A stretch of DNA of 64,000 nt from Bombyx mori (Eukaryota > Arthropoda > Insecta > Lepidoptera > Bombycidae): the NCBI RefSeq assembly GCF_030269925.1, contig NC_085112.1, positions 6,883,501 through 6,947,500 on the forward strand. The letters are read 5' to 3'. Every line of letters begins with the position of its first letter. The stretch's first letter is position 1. A program made the translations under genes and the position numbers. Shown here piece after piece: positions 1-12,524 of this stretch. A model generated the notes under the pieces. That model did not search any database and was not told the DNA's origin. It saw only the letters and a program-made list of their open reading frames with translations.

Positions 1-1
1 G

Positions 2-779
2 GCCCTTCAGATGGGGTTAAGCAGAACCACGGTGAAAAGGGTGTTAAATGAAGACTTAGGCCTTCGGGCATATCGAAGAAAAACAGGACATCGTTTGAAT
101 GCTCGTCTAATGGACCTGAGACTGAAGAGATGCCGCGCTTTGTTGAAGCGGTACGCGGGAAAAAAATATCGGGAAATTCTTTTTTCGGATGAAAAAATTT
201 TTACCGTAGAAGAGAGCTACAACAAACAAAACGATAAGGTGTACGCACACAGTTGTGAAGAAGCGAGCAACCGTATTCCGCGTGTCCAACGAGGTCATTT
301 TCCATCCTCGCTCATGGTATGGTTGGGAGTTTCTTATTGGGGCTTAACAGAGGTACATTTTTGTGAGAAAGGTGTAAAAAACGAATGCAGTTGTGTATCA
401 AAAAACAGTCCTGACGAACCTTGTGGAACCTGTTTCTCATACCATGTTCAATAACAGGCACTGGGTATTCCAACAAGATTCGGCGCTAGCTCATAGAGCG
501 AAGAGCACACAAGACTGGCTGGCGGCGCGTGAAATCGACTTCATCCGGCACGTAGACTGGCCCTCCTCCAGTCCAGATTTGAATCCATTAGATTACAAGA
601 TATGGCAACACTTGGAGGAAAAGGCGTGCTCAAAGCCTCATCCCAATTTGGAGTCACTCAAGACATCCTTGATTAAGGCAGCCTCCGACATTGACATGGA
701 CCTCGTTCGTGCTGCGATAGACGACTGGCCGCGCAGATTGAAGGCCTGTATTCAAAATCACGGAGGTCATTTTGAATAA
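2..779 (+). pseudogene. maT-type (DD37D) Tc1/mariner transposase, frameshifted, left end outside window
   Basis: Cut-and-paste transposase remnant. The frame is open from the left edge (codons begin at base 2), so the N-terminal helix-turn-helix lies outside. The first catalytic Asp is in LFSDEKIF (about 188-190). The second is in FQQDSALAH and the third in SPDLNPLDYKIW. I count 37 residues between the second and third Asp, the spacing of the maT branch rather than the DD34D of classical mariners. The reading frame shifts at a six-A run (376-381): upstream sequence is in one frame and the continuation, ending in GGHFE-stop at 777-779, is in another. A single A indel explains this, so the copy is inactive. 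A tail with a possible AATAAA near 843 follows. The right inverted repeat could not be defined because the left one is not in the window. Confidence 0.85.
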
Positions 780-3764
780 ATTTTAGTGTCATAAGAATCT
801 ATGTTTTGTTAAGTTCATTTTGGTATATGAATGGTTACGTAATGAATAAACTTGTTTCAATTATTTTACATTAAACATGTGACAGAATTTATGACCTGAC
901 TAGGTATAATAAGTTTGTACATTATTAGGGTTCTGTTGTCAAAGACTATTTATTTATACTTCTATAATCACAGATTTTGCTAAGATTACACTTTAGACAA
1001 ATATTAATAAAGACAAACAATATTAATCTATTCTCAAGTTGACCACTACACAGACTTTAAGCAATAAGAAAAGTTTGACAACATGCATGCGTTTGTGTGT
1101 CAAATACATGGTAGCGTGTGCAACGTTTAATGTATTATTTATGCATAATTTATACAAAATATTAACATTCTGCACTCCTTCTCGATATTCTCTATAAGTG
1201 TGGGAAATTTCATATTCCTCCGTCCGCGCAATTTTTGTAAAAAGGGATACAAAGTTTTTGCTTCACGTATTAATATATAGATACATATTATAATCTTATA
1301 CGCGTATAATATATACCAATTACATAAATCAAGCTATTGTCACATTTATCGCATTGGAATTCTCTTTCTCTCTATTTCTCTACACCAATACAATATAAAC
1401 GGATAGTAATTAACGAACGTTCTCTGTCATCGTTAGCGCAAACAAATCAAACGTTACATAGACATACAATCTCTGTATAGAGTATAGACAGATGTTTCTT
1501 TGTTATGCAAATGCATGGATGTGTCCCCTCGTCTGATGGCCGAACTCTGTCCCTCGTACCGCTAAAGGCTATAGCTCCGTTACCTGTAACGCCTGCAAGC
1601 TAAATGGTCAATTATGTGGTACTGGTATTTTTCATACCAAACGATTTCTCCGTAAATTCATTCTGATATCTCAAATGTTAAATACAAAGTCAACGGATAC
1701 GGATAGGCTGCCTTATTTCTAAAACAATTGGTTACTGTTTCACTTATCTCGTTTTTTTTACCTGTTATGTTTTAATACTGCTCATCACTTTTGGATTTTT
1801 AAAGTACTTTTTCAATCACTACTATGAAATTTTAACTGTCAGAGCTGTATTTAAAGGAAAATGAGCTTTCACTGTGCAATTCAACTTTAATATAATTTAA
1901 TATTTTAGTATTAAATTCATGGGATTAATTAATTAACCGAGAACAGACAACCATCCTTAAGCTTATGTTAATGCAGGGAAAATTGATTTATCCAGGTATA
2001 TCAGTGCACAGTACAATCTGTGTTACGTAATACAACGGCATTTGCCCCGGGTACCATGCACCCTGTGACATGCAAATCTTGGTGATAGTATTAAATCGGA
2101 TAGACGGAAGTGTACGGATAGTCGATGCCAGTAAATTGATGTAACTAGCGAGGATACGTTGGGTGAATGGTAATATAGTAGGTGGACAGACAACTGGTCC
2201 TGCTGGCTTAGTTAATTCTATTGCGAATTCCTTTGTAGTGACGATTCGATTGCGACAAACGAACTGCGGTTAGATGTTGGAGTGGGCGTCGTCTAGAGTA
2301 CGAACACGCATTGTTATTGTGAATACATTGTATTTATATCTGTACAGCGTGCTTCTCAAGCCGGTGGCATGAGTTTCGTAGTGGTTGTCAAATCAAAATA
2401 GTTTTAAAATTGGATTTCGATCATGCGTATTTATCATTTTACAAAGTAAACCTACTAATAACATTAAAAAATTTTAATTCTGGGTTAATTGGGCCTGTAT
2501 GGTCCAATAACTATCTAAAGGGCTACAAGGTCGTTTGCCCATACTAGAATTTAAAAAAAAAGGAGTTGCCAAAAGATACTGAGTTCCCTCGCTACCAAAA
2601 GAAAGATCAATAACCCTTAGAGTAAAAAGCATAATGAGTACGTTTTATAGTAACTTCCAGCATTTCCAGCATTTATTCTAAACTCAAGTAATGTCCAGGA
2701 TGGCCTTAGAAAATTAAGTAATGAACTGGCGGGACATACAATACATAATAAATGCTATCACTTTGAGGAACTAATCCACTGTTACATACATTTAAGTTTT
2801 ATTAAAAATTGAAAGTTGTCACAACTTTTGTTTACTTTCATTTTCTTTTTATTATGACATGTTTAAATACGTACAAAAATGTAAAATTCGGATGGCATGC
2901 GACCCAAGGACTGTAATTCATGGCCCCGTAATTAATTAACTATGTAAAGTATGGTCAATTAAAAATAGGACTATTGACACACCACCACCGATAACACTTA
3001 ACGCCAAGAGAACCGTGAAATGTGTGGCGAATAAAAAGAATAGTTTTAATGGTGCATTTAAAAAAAACATTACCTACACACCTGAAGTACATTGTAATTT
3101 ATACATTTAGTAGAAAGCTAGTTTCTAATGGAAAATATTAGTAAAGGTATATTATTTATTTTTATTTATTTATAACTTTATATATTTGACAAATACTCGT
3201 ACTTAAATGAATACATATACATAAACATATACACATAAAAATATATATTAATAAATATCAATTAGATTAGGTATATTATCATATTTTTCAAATTGTATGT
3301 TTTATTACTATCAAGAATACTTTTGTTAACTGACCTCAGTATAAAATAGTATGTTTGACAATATATTTTTACCAGAGTTTCTGGAAGCATTAAACTTTGA
3401 TAAATCTTTTCTTTATCTCATGCGGTGCAGTAATAAATGCTCAAAATAAAACCGCATTAAAAAACTCCAACCATATTTCTTTCATTTTTAAAAATATTTA
3501 ACCAAATTCAACCAATTCAAACCAACTCAGAGCTCATTTCGTAAATAGCAAATTTATTGCTATGACAGCCACTTATCGTCAGGCAAGTTATACACTGGCC
3601 TACGCAGGCAATGACGCGGTTGTATCACGTTTTTTTCAATTTCATTTATTAATTTCTAATACCAACTCTAGATCATGTATATTTTAGGATTAAGTTGGCA
3701 AATGAGTTCACGTCCTACGTTATTAGGTGCCTTTTTTTGGTAAAGTTAGAGCTTTTCCTCTCCC
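780..3764. other. AT-rich non-coding DNA, no gene seen
   Basis: The first ~120 bases are probably the 3' untranslated end of the transposon. Beyond that there are only short random ORFs and A/T runs. A slightly GC-richer patch at about 2040-2340 shows no codon structure or recognised motif. Confidence 0.5.
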
Positions 3765-5128
3765 GTCCTGCTGCTTTCTTCTGCGAGATAGTGGACTCGC
3801 AGAAATCAAGCATTGCTTGCCAGGCTCGGTCCTATCTGCGCGACGAGGACGCTACGCTGCTACGCGAAAACGGTAGGATGCGAGCAAGTGCCTCGCCATA
3901 CCGTCGTTGCACCCACTACAGTGGTGGCACTTTGGCGTCGGCTCCTACCGGGAGACGAGGTGCATGTACCGGCCGAAAGAGCCGTGTCCCGTGAGTACCT
4001 GCGTCGCCAATACGAGAGGACCGGACAGACTGCCTTGACGGTTCATCGTTCCTAGGCTGGGTCCGCCAGGCGGTGAGACCACACTCGAATACGGCCCGCC
4101 GCGGTTGGACCCTCCGCGCAAATTTGCACTGCGGATGAACATGGCTCCCCGGTTGAGAGGAAATAGCATAGCCATTCGTAATCCGCGGCGAGCGCCTCCA
4201 CTTCCAGGTACCAGGGAGGAGGTCCGTCCATCACGCATTCTCCCTCGAACGACATAGTGTGGTACCCGCGGACCGCCCAGACCATAATCGCGCGTTGTGG
4301 ACATGACAACACTGCAACATTATTGCAAGCGTGACACCAGACTGGAGCCCCGTACAGCGGAATCGACCACACTAACCCCAGTGTAGATTCTACGTACCAC
4401 CACGTCGGCCCCCCGGACGTTCGGCAATAGGTGACTCAGCGAGCGGCGAACGAAGGAAGTAGTCGAAGTTTCGAAGTCGTCGTGGCCTACAGAATAAGAG
4501 CATTCGTGTTGAGCGATACACCGGTGTTCGAATCCCAGGCGGGTACCAATTTTTCTAATGAAATAAGTACTCAACAAATGCTCACGGTTGACTTCCACGG
4601 TGAAGGAATAACGTCGTGTAATAAAAATCAAACCCGCAAAATTATAATTTGCGTAATTACTGGTGGTAGGACCTCTTGTGAGTCCGCAAGGGTAGGTACT
4701 ACCACCCATCTAAGCAATACAAAAAAAAACGCAATCAGCCGGAGACTCAACTTTTCGAAGTGAGCACGGAAGCTCCAACAACCATCCACTACGTCCAGTC
4801 GCCTCGATCTCAACGCGGACGCTTCTGATCACGAGGTGGCACTCACCGGGCATCATAAAACAACAAGACCCGGAATTTATAAGAATTTATGAGTATCACC
4901 TCCAGACCCAGCCTTTGAAACCTGCCGCCGACGAAGCCCTCCCCTGGGCAGCATATACGAGCAGACTCGCGTAAATCCTTCCCCCAGGCCATGAGCAAAG
5001 TGTCGACCGCGTAGCAAACTGCATTCAAGCCCAGGAGAGGAGCGTGAATGGCGCCCCACAGGCCCCAGTCATAGCAGATGTTCCACAGGAGAGGGCCAAG
5101 GACCGACCCCTGTTGGTATTATATAGCT
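3765..5128 (-). mobile_element. Decayed R1-clade LINE, ORF2 (reverse transcriptase to C-terminal part)
   Basis: Read on the minus strand from 5128 downward. A QGSVLGPLLWNICYDW stretch is RT motif B and its surroundings. It is followed by CYAVDTLLMA, where the catalytic YADD box has become YAVD (5002-5013). RLGLEV follows at about 4900. After the nested SINE (4471-4730) come IPLYGAPVWCHA and QRAIMVWAVRGYHTMS (about 4250-4370), then TQVLTGHGSFGRYMH (about 3950-3990), and finally a degraded DRAWQAM..FCE end near 3770-3830. The order matches R1-type ORF2 proteins (R1, TRAS and SART relatives). Stops and frameshifts separate the blocks, so it is dead. The exact family cannot be named from sequence alone. 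Confidence 0.75.
4471..4730 (+). mobile_element. SINE-B copy nested in the R1-type LINE, internally deleted
   Basis: It begins with a tRNA-like head: an A-box-like TGGCCTACAGAATAAG and a B-box GTTCGAATCCC. The body with AATTATAATTTGCGTAATTACTGG follows. After the TAGGTACTACCACCC segment it jumps directly to the terminal CATCTAAGCAATAC, so about 200 bp of the usual 3' body are missing. Poly(A) follows. It splits the LINE ORF and is therefore younger than it. Confidence 0.85.
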
Positions 5129-7448
5129 ACCGGAACCCATAAGTATCTCAATGCGGACGCAGCAACCCCACATTAGAGATGAGGTTGAAAATTTTTTTAC
5201 ACCAAGAACCACCGTTCCGGCCTACCGTAAAGTACTCTCCTTGAACGTTATTTGAAGTAAGAGATATCTCAAAGGTCTTATTTTTTTTATATAACGTTTC
5301 TTATTATGATATACTCATGGAAAGTACGACCCAACTTTCAAACCGGAGCATATGACTACTTCGCGAGAGAAATAAACAAGGTACTGATACCCCCACCCTA
5401 ATTGGCTCACAACACACTCTAGTAAGGAACCCTTACATTGTAAATTTTTATTTTTTACTTAAATTTTACTCGTAATAACAGGATTTATCGTCAACCCGCA
5501 CGGGAAAGTACACCCATTCTTTTCGAAGAAAATATGTGTTTCGGTTTAAAGAACTACCGTGAGGAAGCCGTTTGTTTATCCAAAGCAATACTTATCTCTC
5601 GAAGTGTAGCAGCATTAATCTTTTGACGATGTGGTATCAACGGATCTCGTAAAATTAAATTAAACATTACCACGACGGTTAGATAACTTAATTATTAGCC
5701 AACATTCAAAAAGTTTCTTTTCTTTCCAGATTGACGACGTAGACGACGTAGAACTTAACTGGTACGGAACTGGTACTGGTACAAAGGTACGGAACACTGC
5801 TCACTCTCAAACATGCTACTGAATGAAACACTACTATCAAACAGATTTTGCTACCATAACAAAACCAACCTGAGGCACACAAAACTACTTTTCATTCAAA
5901 CTATGCGGACGCACAGTAAACAAATGCCTACTTCAACTTTAAGCGTCAACGTTACGTCACTAAAAGGGAACTCCCCGTAAGCTAACGTAGTTACACAATA
6001 TAATTCACACACCCTCAAGGTTCTGCGGTGAACAAACAAAATGAATGTGTTAAAACATTAATTTACACACCGATTTTATGTTACGTTGGTGTGTATGTGA
6101 GAGCTCTTCAGGTAGTATGTTTGCCTGGTATTCGATGTAACGAAGAGGTGGCAGGATTGAGTGAAGGACCACTTATCTGTATTACGTTGAACGCTAACCG
6201 CACATACACATACGTGCATGTCCTAATTCATGACCCTTGAATGAGTACTTCGGAAATTCACAGGGTAATTAGCCAGCATACCGAAATTAATAAGCCCGCA
6301 TCCAGCGTAAATCGTTGCTGATTGGCTGCAACTCTGAAGAGCTACGGATGAATTTAACTACAAGAGGTGAGTTACAGTAATGCACATGTATCGCTATGCG
6401 TGAAATTCAATATTTTCAATGGTTCAATTTTTATTAAGAAATTTTACTTTATTGTTCACTATCATTATTTTTTACAACATACATATTAAGTCAGGAACAA
6501 TACATTTTTGGTAAGTAAAAAGCAATGGACGACATCTTTAGTTACAAAACATCTTTAGTTTTCAAGTAAAATAATACATATCATTAACAGTTAGATTTAA
6601 AGCTGAATGCATTCTATTTGATAAGGTGTGTACATGAGGCAAAGGCAAGTAAAAATAAAAAAGTGTCGATTTGATAACCAAAAGTTAAGGTCCAAAATTA
6701 CTTAATAAGAAACAATATTCATCTCTCTTTACTCTGATAAAATTCTGATAAACCTGATCAATAAATGAACAAATTAGGATATCACTTTTAATAACAATTT
6801 GTTACAATAACCAAACTAAAAGGAAATCAGAAAAAATATCACGGCTCTAAAGATTTAGGTACAAAAAATGCAACGGCAACTAAGTAATATTAACATTAAT
6901 AGACTGACAGCCCTCTGCTTACGCAATGTTTATTTACGGATTAATTAATCAATATTATATGGTTAATCGATGCATTAACCATCAAATTAAGTGTAAATCA
7001 TACGTCAATAAGCAATGATTTTATAGGGGCGAGACTAGGGCGACACCCCTAAGCAGTGGGGTATAGGAAAACTTTACAAGGTTTGCTACGGTCGAGCGAA
7101 CTCTGTACTGCAGGGCACAACATTAGCGATGATCACACTATAATCGATTGACGTCACTTGAAGAGAAAAATGTGATTTAAGCCTTCTGAAAGTATACTGT
7201 ACACTGAAGCTAAATGTAATAAACAGCTACTATTTGAACTTTTTGTGCTTAAACGTATTTAATTTTTATTAGGTGCTATCGAATGTTGTCGAATCACACA
7301 ATTGAGGAGTAGTGTGAACAATTTTATTTCGTGTGTTCAGTTGTTATACAATGAGGTAGTCGTCGAAAGACTCCAATATTTGTTCACCAGTTTGGTACCG
7401 GGCCAAAAGGCGAACTTCCAATATTTTTTCTCTCTACATAGTCGCTGG
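5129..7448. other. Non-coding, no gene seen; short tandem repeats near 5.74 kb
   Basis: Mostly AT-rich. GACGACGTA occurs twice in tandem at 5733-5750, followed by repeated GGTAC motifs up to about 5795. Short ORFs at 6.03-6.24 kb and 7.30-7.49 kb show no family resemblance. Confidence 0.4.
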
Positions 7449-7511
7449 TCGCCTAAGGGGCTATTTCAGCTACGCGCGGGCGAATAGGTGAGCTCACGGG
7501 CTCAACTTACA
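7449..7511 (-). mobile_element. SINE-A 3' fragment
   Basis: The reverse complement matches the end of SINE-A: GGGGCTATTTCAGCTACGC, then AGGTGAGCTCACGGG. Only the 3' end of the SINE is present. Confidence 0.6.
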
Positions 7512-7593
7512 TATAATGGGGTAATGTCGATCTTCACGATGACCTCAATTTAGAAAGGATTCGTATCTAAAAGAAGCATCAAAACGCTACGTT

Positions 7594-8010
7594 AAAAAAG
7601 CGGCACGACGCGATAGCTCTCTTATCGTGGCCGCCGCTAATTGTATATCCGACCCAGGCGAAGGGGCAACGCAAAACCATCGTCTCACAAAACAAATCAT
7701 ACCGGATCCCGCGGAACCGCTCTCGATGATTTTCGGCTCTTCAAGCACTGGTCGTCACCCTCGTCGAACTTTTCGATAACAATGAAAAGTTTGACGAGCG
7801 GACTAACGGACATAGACATAATCCGTTGAGTTTCTCGCCGGATCTTCTCCGTGGGTCGCGAACTCGTACCGGTAGCAGATACTGAGAAAAACTGCTTTTG
7901 CTTAATCCAGTGTTAGCAAACTCCCTTAGGTTGAGTCCCGCAAGCTTGCCTACCAGCCATAACGTAGCTGTAATAGCCCCTTAGGTTACCACCGAATAGG
8001 TAGGGGAGAA
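7594..8010 (+). mobile_element. SINE-A, near full length but diverged
   Basis: It carries the 5' block AAGCGGCACGACGCGATAG / TCGTGGCCGCCGC, the middle CTTCAAGCACTGGTCGTC, the core GTTTCTCGCCGGATCTTCTC and the 3' end TAATAGCCCCTTAGG followed by poly(A). Many substitutions relative to the copy at 22519-22949 mark it as an older subfamily. Confidence 0.85.
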
Positions 8011-8672
8011 AAAAAAATCAGTAATAATCTTCTACCTACGTTATTACACTACATTTACTAAACACTTCTTAGTTTTTTTTATATTTTACATTTCGGGTAC
8101 TTACAACAATAGGAGCTTAAGAACGCAATATCTGATACCATAACAACGCAATGTTTAGTTTCAATGCATAGATTATAAAAGTCTCGTGATAGCTTCTGGA
8201 CGTCGACCACGCGTATCAGCTTATTTTAATCGTTTTACATTGTGTATAAAACTGATATTTATTTTCCATAATCTTGTAAGTGGGTCCCGTCTTCTTCTGG
8301 TTTTAACAAATCCTATATATCTTTATTTGTCTATAAGTAGTGTACACCGTGTAATTCACCAAAAAATATGGTTAATTCAATTTAATATGTTAATAATCGG
8401 GCTTACTAATGAACATCAATGCAAATCGTCGATTATAGCTCCTGAGCCTATTTTGAATATTAGTTGAAGTGCCGGAGGATATTTGGACAATATCCATTCA
8501 ACTAAAACTTCCACTCAGTTCCACTTGAATAATATCCCACATATGCAATAGGTAACCTCGAGCGGTTACTAACCATTTCAAATTGACGTTCAAATCAAGT
8601 CAGACGAAATCAGATCGTCTCAGTAGATTGTTCTTTTCTAATAAAATTATAATTTACTATATATTTATATAA
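8011..8672. other. Non-coding AT-rich DNA, nothing recognised
   Basis: One open frame of 93 codons (8186-8467) has no recognisable motif and AT-rich composition typical of chance ORFs here. Confidence 0.4.
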
Positions 8673-8985
8673 TCTACACTAATATTATAAAGCTGGGCTG
8701 AAGGGTCTGTTTGTTTGTTTGTTTAGTTGAACGCGCTAATCTCAGGAACTACTGGTGCAATTTGTTAGATAGCTCATTTAATGAGGAAGGCTATAAGCTA
8801 TATAACATCACGCTAAGATCAATACAAGCGGAGCACCAATAAATAATCTTTCACAATCGGGGTTTTTCCCTTTTGAGAGCTTCCGCTGCGTGCGCTGCGG
8901 AAATGGTTAAAGTTTCGCTAAAATAATGTAGGTATGACAAAATTGTTCCCCTTTAAAGATTCTAAAAAAAGGCCGCGACAGTATA
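8673..8985 (+). mobile_element. Non-autonomous Helitron-like element (tentative)
   Basis: It opens with TCTACACTAATATTATAAAG next to an A, then (GTTT)n and GAACGCGCTAATCTCAGGAAC. This start is very common in lepidopteran genomes and has the TC...-type left end expected of Helitrons inserted between A and T. GATAGCTCATTTAATGAGGA and the GGAGCACCAATAAATAAT region follow. I cannot fix a CTRR right end, so the right boundary is approximate. Confidence 0.5.
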
Positions 8986-9577
8986 TATTATATAAATTTT
9001 ATTATAAAGAAAAATTCGAAATCTAAAAGTGATATAGTAACTAAATATTAATCATAATATACACAAATAGTGTGAAAAGATATAAAGTAGGTAACAATAT
9101 TTTCAAAAATATTAAAATAAAAATTGGGTACCATTTAAACCATTTAACTAAAAATCCTTAAAAAGTCACAGTCTTCCAACAACAAGGACTTGAGAGTAAC
9201 ATAATAAACCGTACAAAATATTTTTTTGAGTGTAGTGGCCGACACTTGGCTGGGTGCAGTGAAGGAATGAGTTTTACGATGAAACAGGAAAAATGCTACT
9301 TGCCATACTGTTACGACACTTGCACTGAAACACTCTTTTTATTGACGAAGCTTGGAGTAGTTGAAAATTTAGTCGTGTCTGCAATTTTTTCCAACTAATT
9401 TAACTACATAGGTGTGCTCTTTTTCTTCTTGCCTTTATACTAAATTACATGGCATCGGCGCAGCATGTCCTCTTATAATTACACAGGACTTTGGCATGAG
9501 TTGTACGACCGATCGCCTGCCTGAAGTGAACCCTCCTTGAGTTACATCTCCATAATAATATATCCATTGCCACGTAT

Positions 9578-9875
9578 CCCGATATAACGGTGCTTTTAGG
9601 TACCTCAAGCACCGGTCATCGTTCTCGTCGAACCCGTCGCTTGCGACGAAGGGCTCGACGAGTAAATTAACCCTCAGACACAGCCCACTGAGTTTCTCGC
9701 CGGATCTTCTCAGTGGGTCGCGTTTCCGATCCGGTGGTAGATTCTGCGAAGCACGGCTCTTGCTAGGGTTCGTGTTAGCAACGTCATCAAGTTTGAGCCC
9801 GCGAGCTCACCTACTAGTTAAGGCGACGCTGATATAGCCTCTCAAGGCTATCAGCTTAGATAGGGATAAAAATGC
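9578..9875 (+). mobile_element. SINE-A, 5'-truncated
   Basis: It runs from CCCGATATAACGGTGCTTTT through the core GTTTCTCGCCGGATCTTCTC to the 3' end TATCAGCTTAGATAGGGA. It lacks the 5' ~140 bp of the full copy. Confidence 0.9.
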
Positions 9876-10338
9876 AACGTACTAGACGGAGAGACTTTTT
9901 GTTTATACTTTTGGCACTACTTTTACTTCATTTAGTTTTCATTGGAACGAAGTTCCTTATGGGACGATGGGACGAGGGGTACCCTAACCGGAAAAAAACG
10001 TCCGTAACGTAAGATTTTTATTAGTAATGCACAGTGTTCGACTTAACTTTGTAATAACGTACAAATTAGAAATGCACACCGTGTACGACTTACCGTTGTA
10101 CTAACGTACAAAAAATAACATATTTTTTTATCATTCATTGACCACGATCTCAGAGCGTTCGTTTGTGCAATACACTAACTCTTATGCAAACAACCGTGAA
10201 TGAAGTGTACCACAATAAGTTCGCACGTTACCGAATGACCGTGGGTTGTTGCGAAACCTCCAGTTTTATTTTTATTTTGTTTATACCTCGAATAGAACTT
10301 AAAATTAATATTTTTATAATAAAGAACTTTTTTTATTT

Positions 10339-10512
10339 CTTTTTTATTGCTCTATAGGCAGACGAGCATACGACCCACCTAATGGTGAGTGGTTACCGTC
10401 GCTCATGGACGTCAGCAATGCCAGGGGCAGAGCCAAGCCGCTGCTTACCGTTTAATACTCTCCACAAGCCTCGTTTGAAGAAGGACATGTCAACTTCGTT
10501 CCTATCCGATGT
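10339..10512 (-). mobile_element. LINE 3'-end fragment (jockey/CR1-like family)
   Basis: The reverse complement gives the tail CCTCGTTTGAAGAAGGACAT, the end of an ORF2 with an FFKRGLW-like end, followed by the GGCTCTGCCCCTGGCATTGC block and GGTAACCACTCACCAT. The same family recurs at 12.3, 38.6, 53.9 and 55.8 kb on the plus strand. Confidence 0.7.
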
Positions 10513-10849
10513 CCCACGACACCACACATCTTTTTTTCTATGATTTTTACTTTATTATTAAACATTTAGGTACACTTGACTTTACCCATGACTTTTCATA
10601 TCATTTTCAACCAAGTCATTTTCGACAAAATATGTTTAAAAAAGTAAATGGTAAGCATGTATATTATATTTTTTCAAACGAATATTTCATCTAAGCTATA
10701 TTTCTAAAGTAATTAATATAATGCATTAAGACAAACCAAAATTAAAAATTTTGAAAAAAACGGAAAAAATTGAACTAAACATTACAAACATTGAATTAAT
10801 GTAATCCTTCTTACTCTCCAAAATCTTGAAAGGCGTTCCAGCGAAGAAC

Positions 10850-10905
10850 TTTAACCCACATACACAGCCCACTGAGTTTCTCACCGGATCTTCTCACCAG
10901 ATCTA
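10850..10905 (+). mobile_element. SINE-A core fragment
   Basis: A short stretch, ACACAGCCCACTGAGTTTCT followed by CACCGGATCTTCTC, matches the SINE-A core only. Confidence 0.6.
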
Positions 10906-12250
10906 GGGATGCTTTTACCAAGCCATCGGCGCAGTTTTTCCAGTCATGATATTCTCCTCCCTAAACTCATATTTCTAACTTTCATCAATTGTATTATAAT
11001 TTATTAACAAAGGTAAGCAATACGGGTAAGAAAAATATAAGAACACTACTACTATGGTTTGATAATAGGGGCAGTAGTAATAGTAGTAGTGAAAAGTTGT
11101 CTAGTTCCGTTCTGATTTAAAAACTCGATTATACAGAAGAGTGATACTAAAGAGACATAGTATACGAGTATGTTCATTTCTAGAATTGAGTTTACGAGAT
11201 AATGAGAAACAATATTTTTGAAAGTTTCACTTGAAAGTATGACTTAGACACGTACACATATTAATAAATGAATACAATGTGACGGATAGGCTGGTTCCAT
11301 GGTGTTTTTAAAATGATGACGTCAGTGCTGCTGACACCATTCTCTTTACCATTATCGTTGCCTTCCATAATGACAGTAATAATTAAGACTAACCTTTGCA
11401 ATGAATTCCATTTATTACATTTCAAGTGTACAACGATAAGAACAGAGAGCTCCGCTCTGTTAGACTGCTCGAGCTGAAATAAATACATAGATAATGTACA
11501 TAAATTAGTTATAGATAAGCAACTCAAGCAGTTAACAAAAATGTTTACGGGCGTAGGCCACTAGATGGCTTCACTTCGATTAGTTTCTCAGTAGATGGCA
11601 GTAACATATTACCTATCCTATATTTTATTTTTAATGAAGGATTTTGTAAATTTTTAGAAACCATAATTTCATTTAATCAATCTGTCTATTTTACAAATTA
11701 AATTAGAGTTTTTATGTCATAACAAACAAAGACTTATATGATTTATATTTTTTTTCTGTGTTTAGTTATACAATAATTAAATGCCTTCACATTAACAACA
11801 TCCGTATAGGGGTATCCGCTACAAGATGTCGCTAGTTTTCATGCAAAAAATCTTTGTCTTAAAGTATCGTAGTTTCAGGGCCCTGTCGGAATGTTTTGTG
11901 CGACAATAGTCACTCATATTTATAGCACAGTTTTAGGGGTAGCTTAGTCATGAATTCTCTGGAATACCGATTATACCGAATAGCAATTGATAGCATGCGT
12001 AACATTGAGGAAACAGTTAACTTGACTTATTTTTAGTCAACTAAATGTTAACGTTGCGCCGACACGGCCATTCTGACCGGCGGTGCATGCTCAGCACCAA
12101 CAATTTGCATGACGGAGTAGATAAGGATTAAAGGAGATGAAGGATGTAACGGAGGTGAAGAATGGGCGGAGTTTTTAAGGTTGCGGAGGTTCTCTTAGAG
12201 TTTTCGGAGGTTCTCAGAATTGTTTGAGATTATACTATCATCTCATTTTT
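10906..12250. other. Non-coding, nothing recognised
   Basis: AT-rich. There is a small inverted trinucleotide repeat (ACTACTACTA versus TAGTAGTAGT) around 11045-11092. No gene is supported. Confidence 0.4.
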
Positions 12251-12524
12251 ACCCCACCGGAGCACAGTACATCCTACTAGCTGGAGCCACGGCGGTCATC
12301 CACAGTGCTTTTCCAGGAATCTTTTTTGCCACTCACCATCCGGCTTTGGAACGGACTCTCATCTACGGTGTTTCCCGAGCGCTATGACATGTCCTTCTTC
12401 AAACGAAGCTTGTGGAAAGTACTAACGGTAGGCAGCGGTTTGGCTCTGCCCCTATCATTGTTGACGTCCATGGGCCACTCACTAGTAGGTGAGCCGTATG
12501 CTCGTCGGCATAGAAGGGTAATAA
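12251..12524 (+). mobile_element. LINE 3' end with ORF2 C-terminus (jockey/CR1-like)
   Basis: An open stretch reads SFLPLTIRLWNGLSSTVFPE, then RYDMSFFKRSLWKVL. This is the typical C-terminus of jockey/CR1-type ORF2 proteins (R-LWN-LP--VFP---F---). The 3' UTR with GGCTCTGCCCCTATC and GACGTCCATGGGCCACTCAC follows. Only the 3' few hundred bases are present, as expected for a 5'-truncated LINE insertion. Confidence 0.8.

Noticed and set aside
4471..4540. tRNA gene from A and B boxes
   Set aside because: The boxes belong to the SINE head; there is no cloverleaf with a full acceptor stem.
4431..4763. 110-codon ORF
   Set aside because: It lies entirely in SINE-B sequence; the similar ORFs at 60617-60856 and 40406-40597 have the same origin. 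Not a gene.
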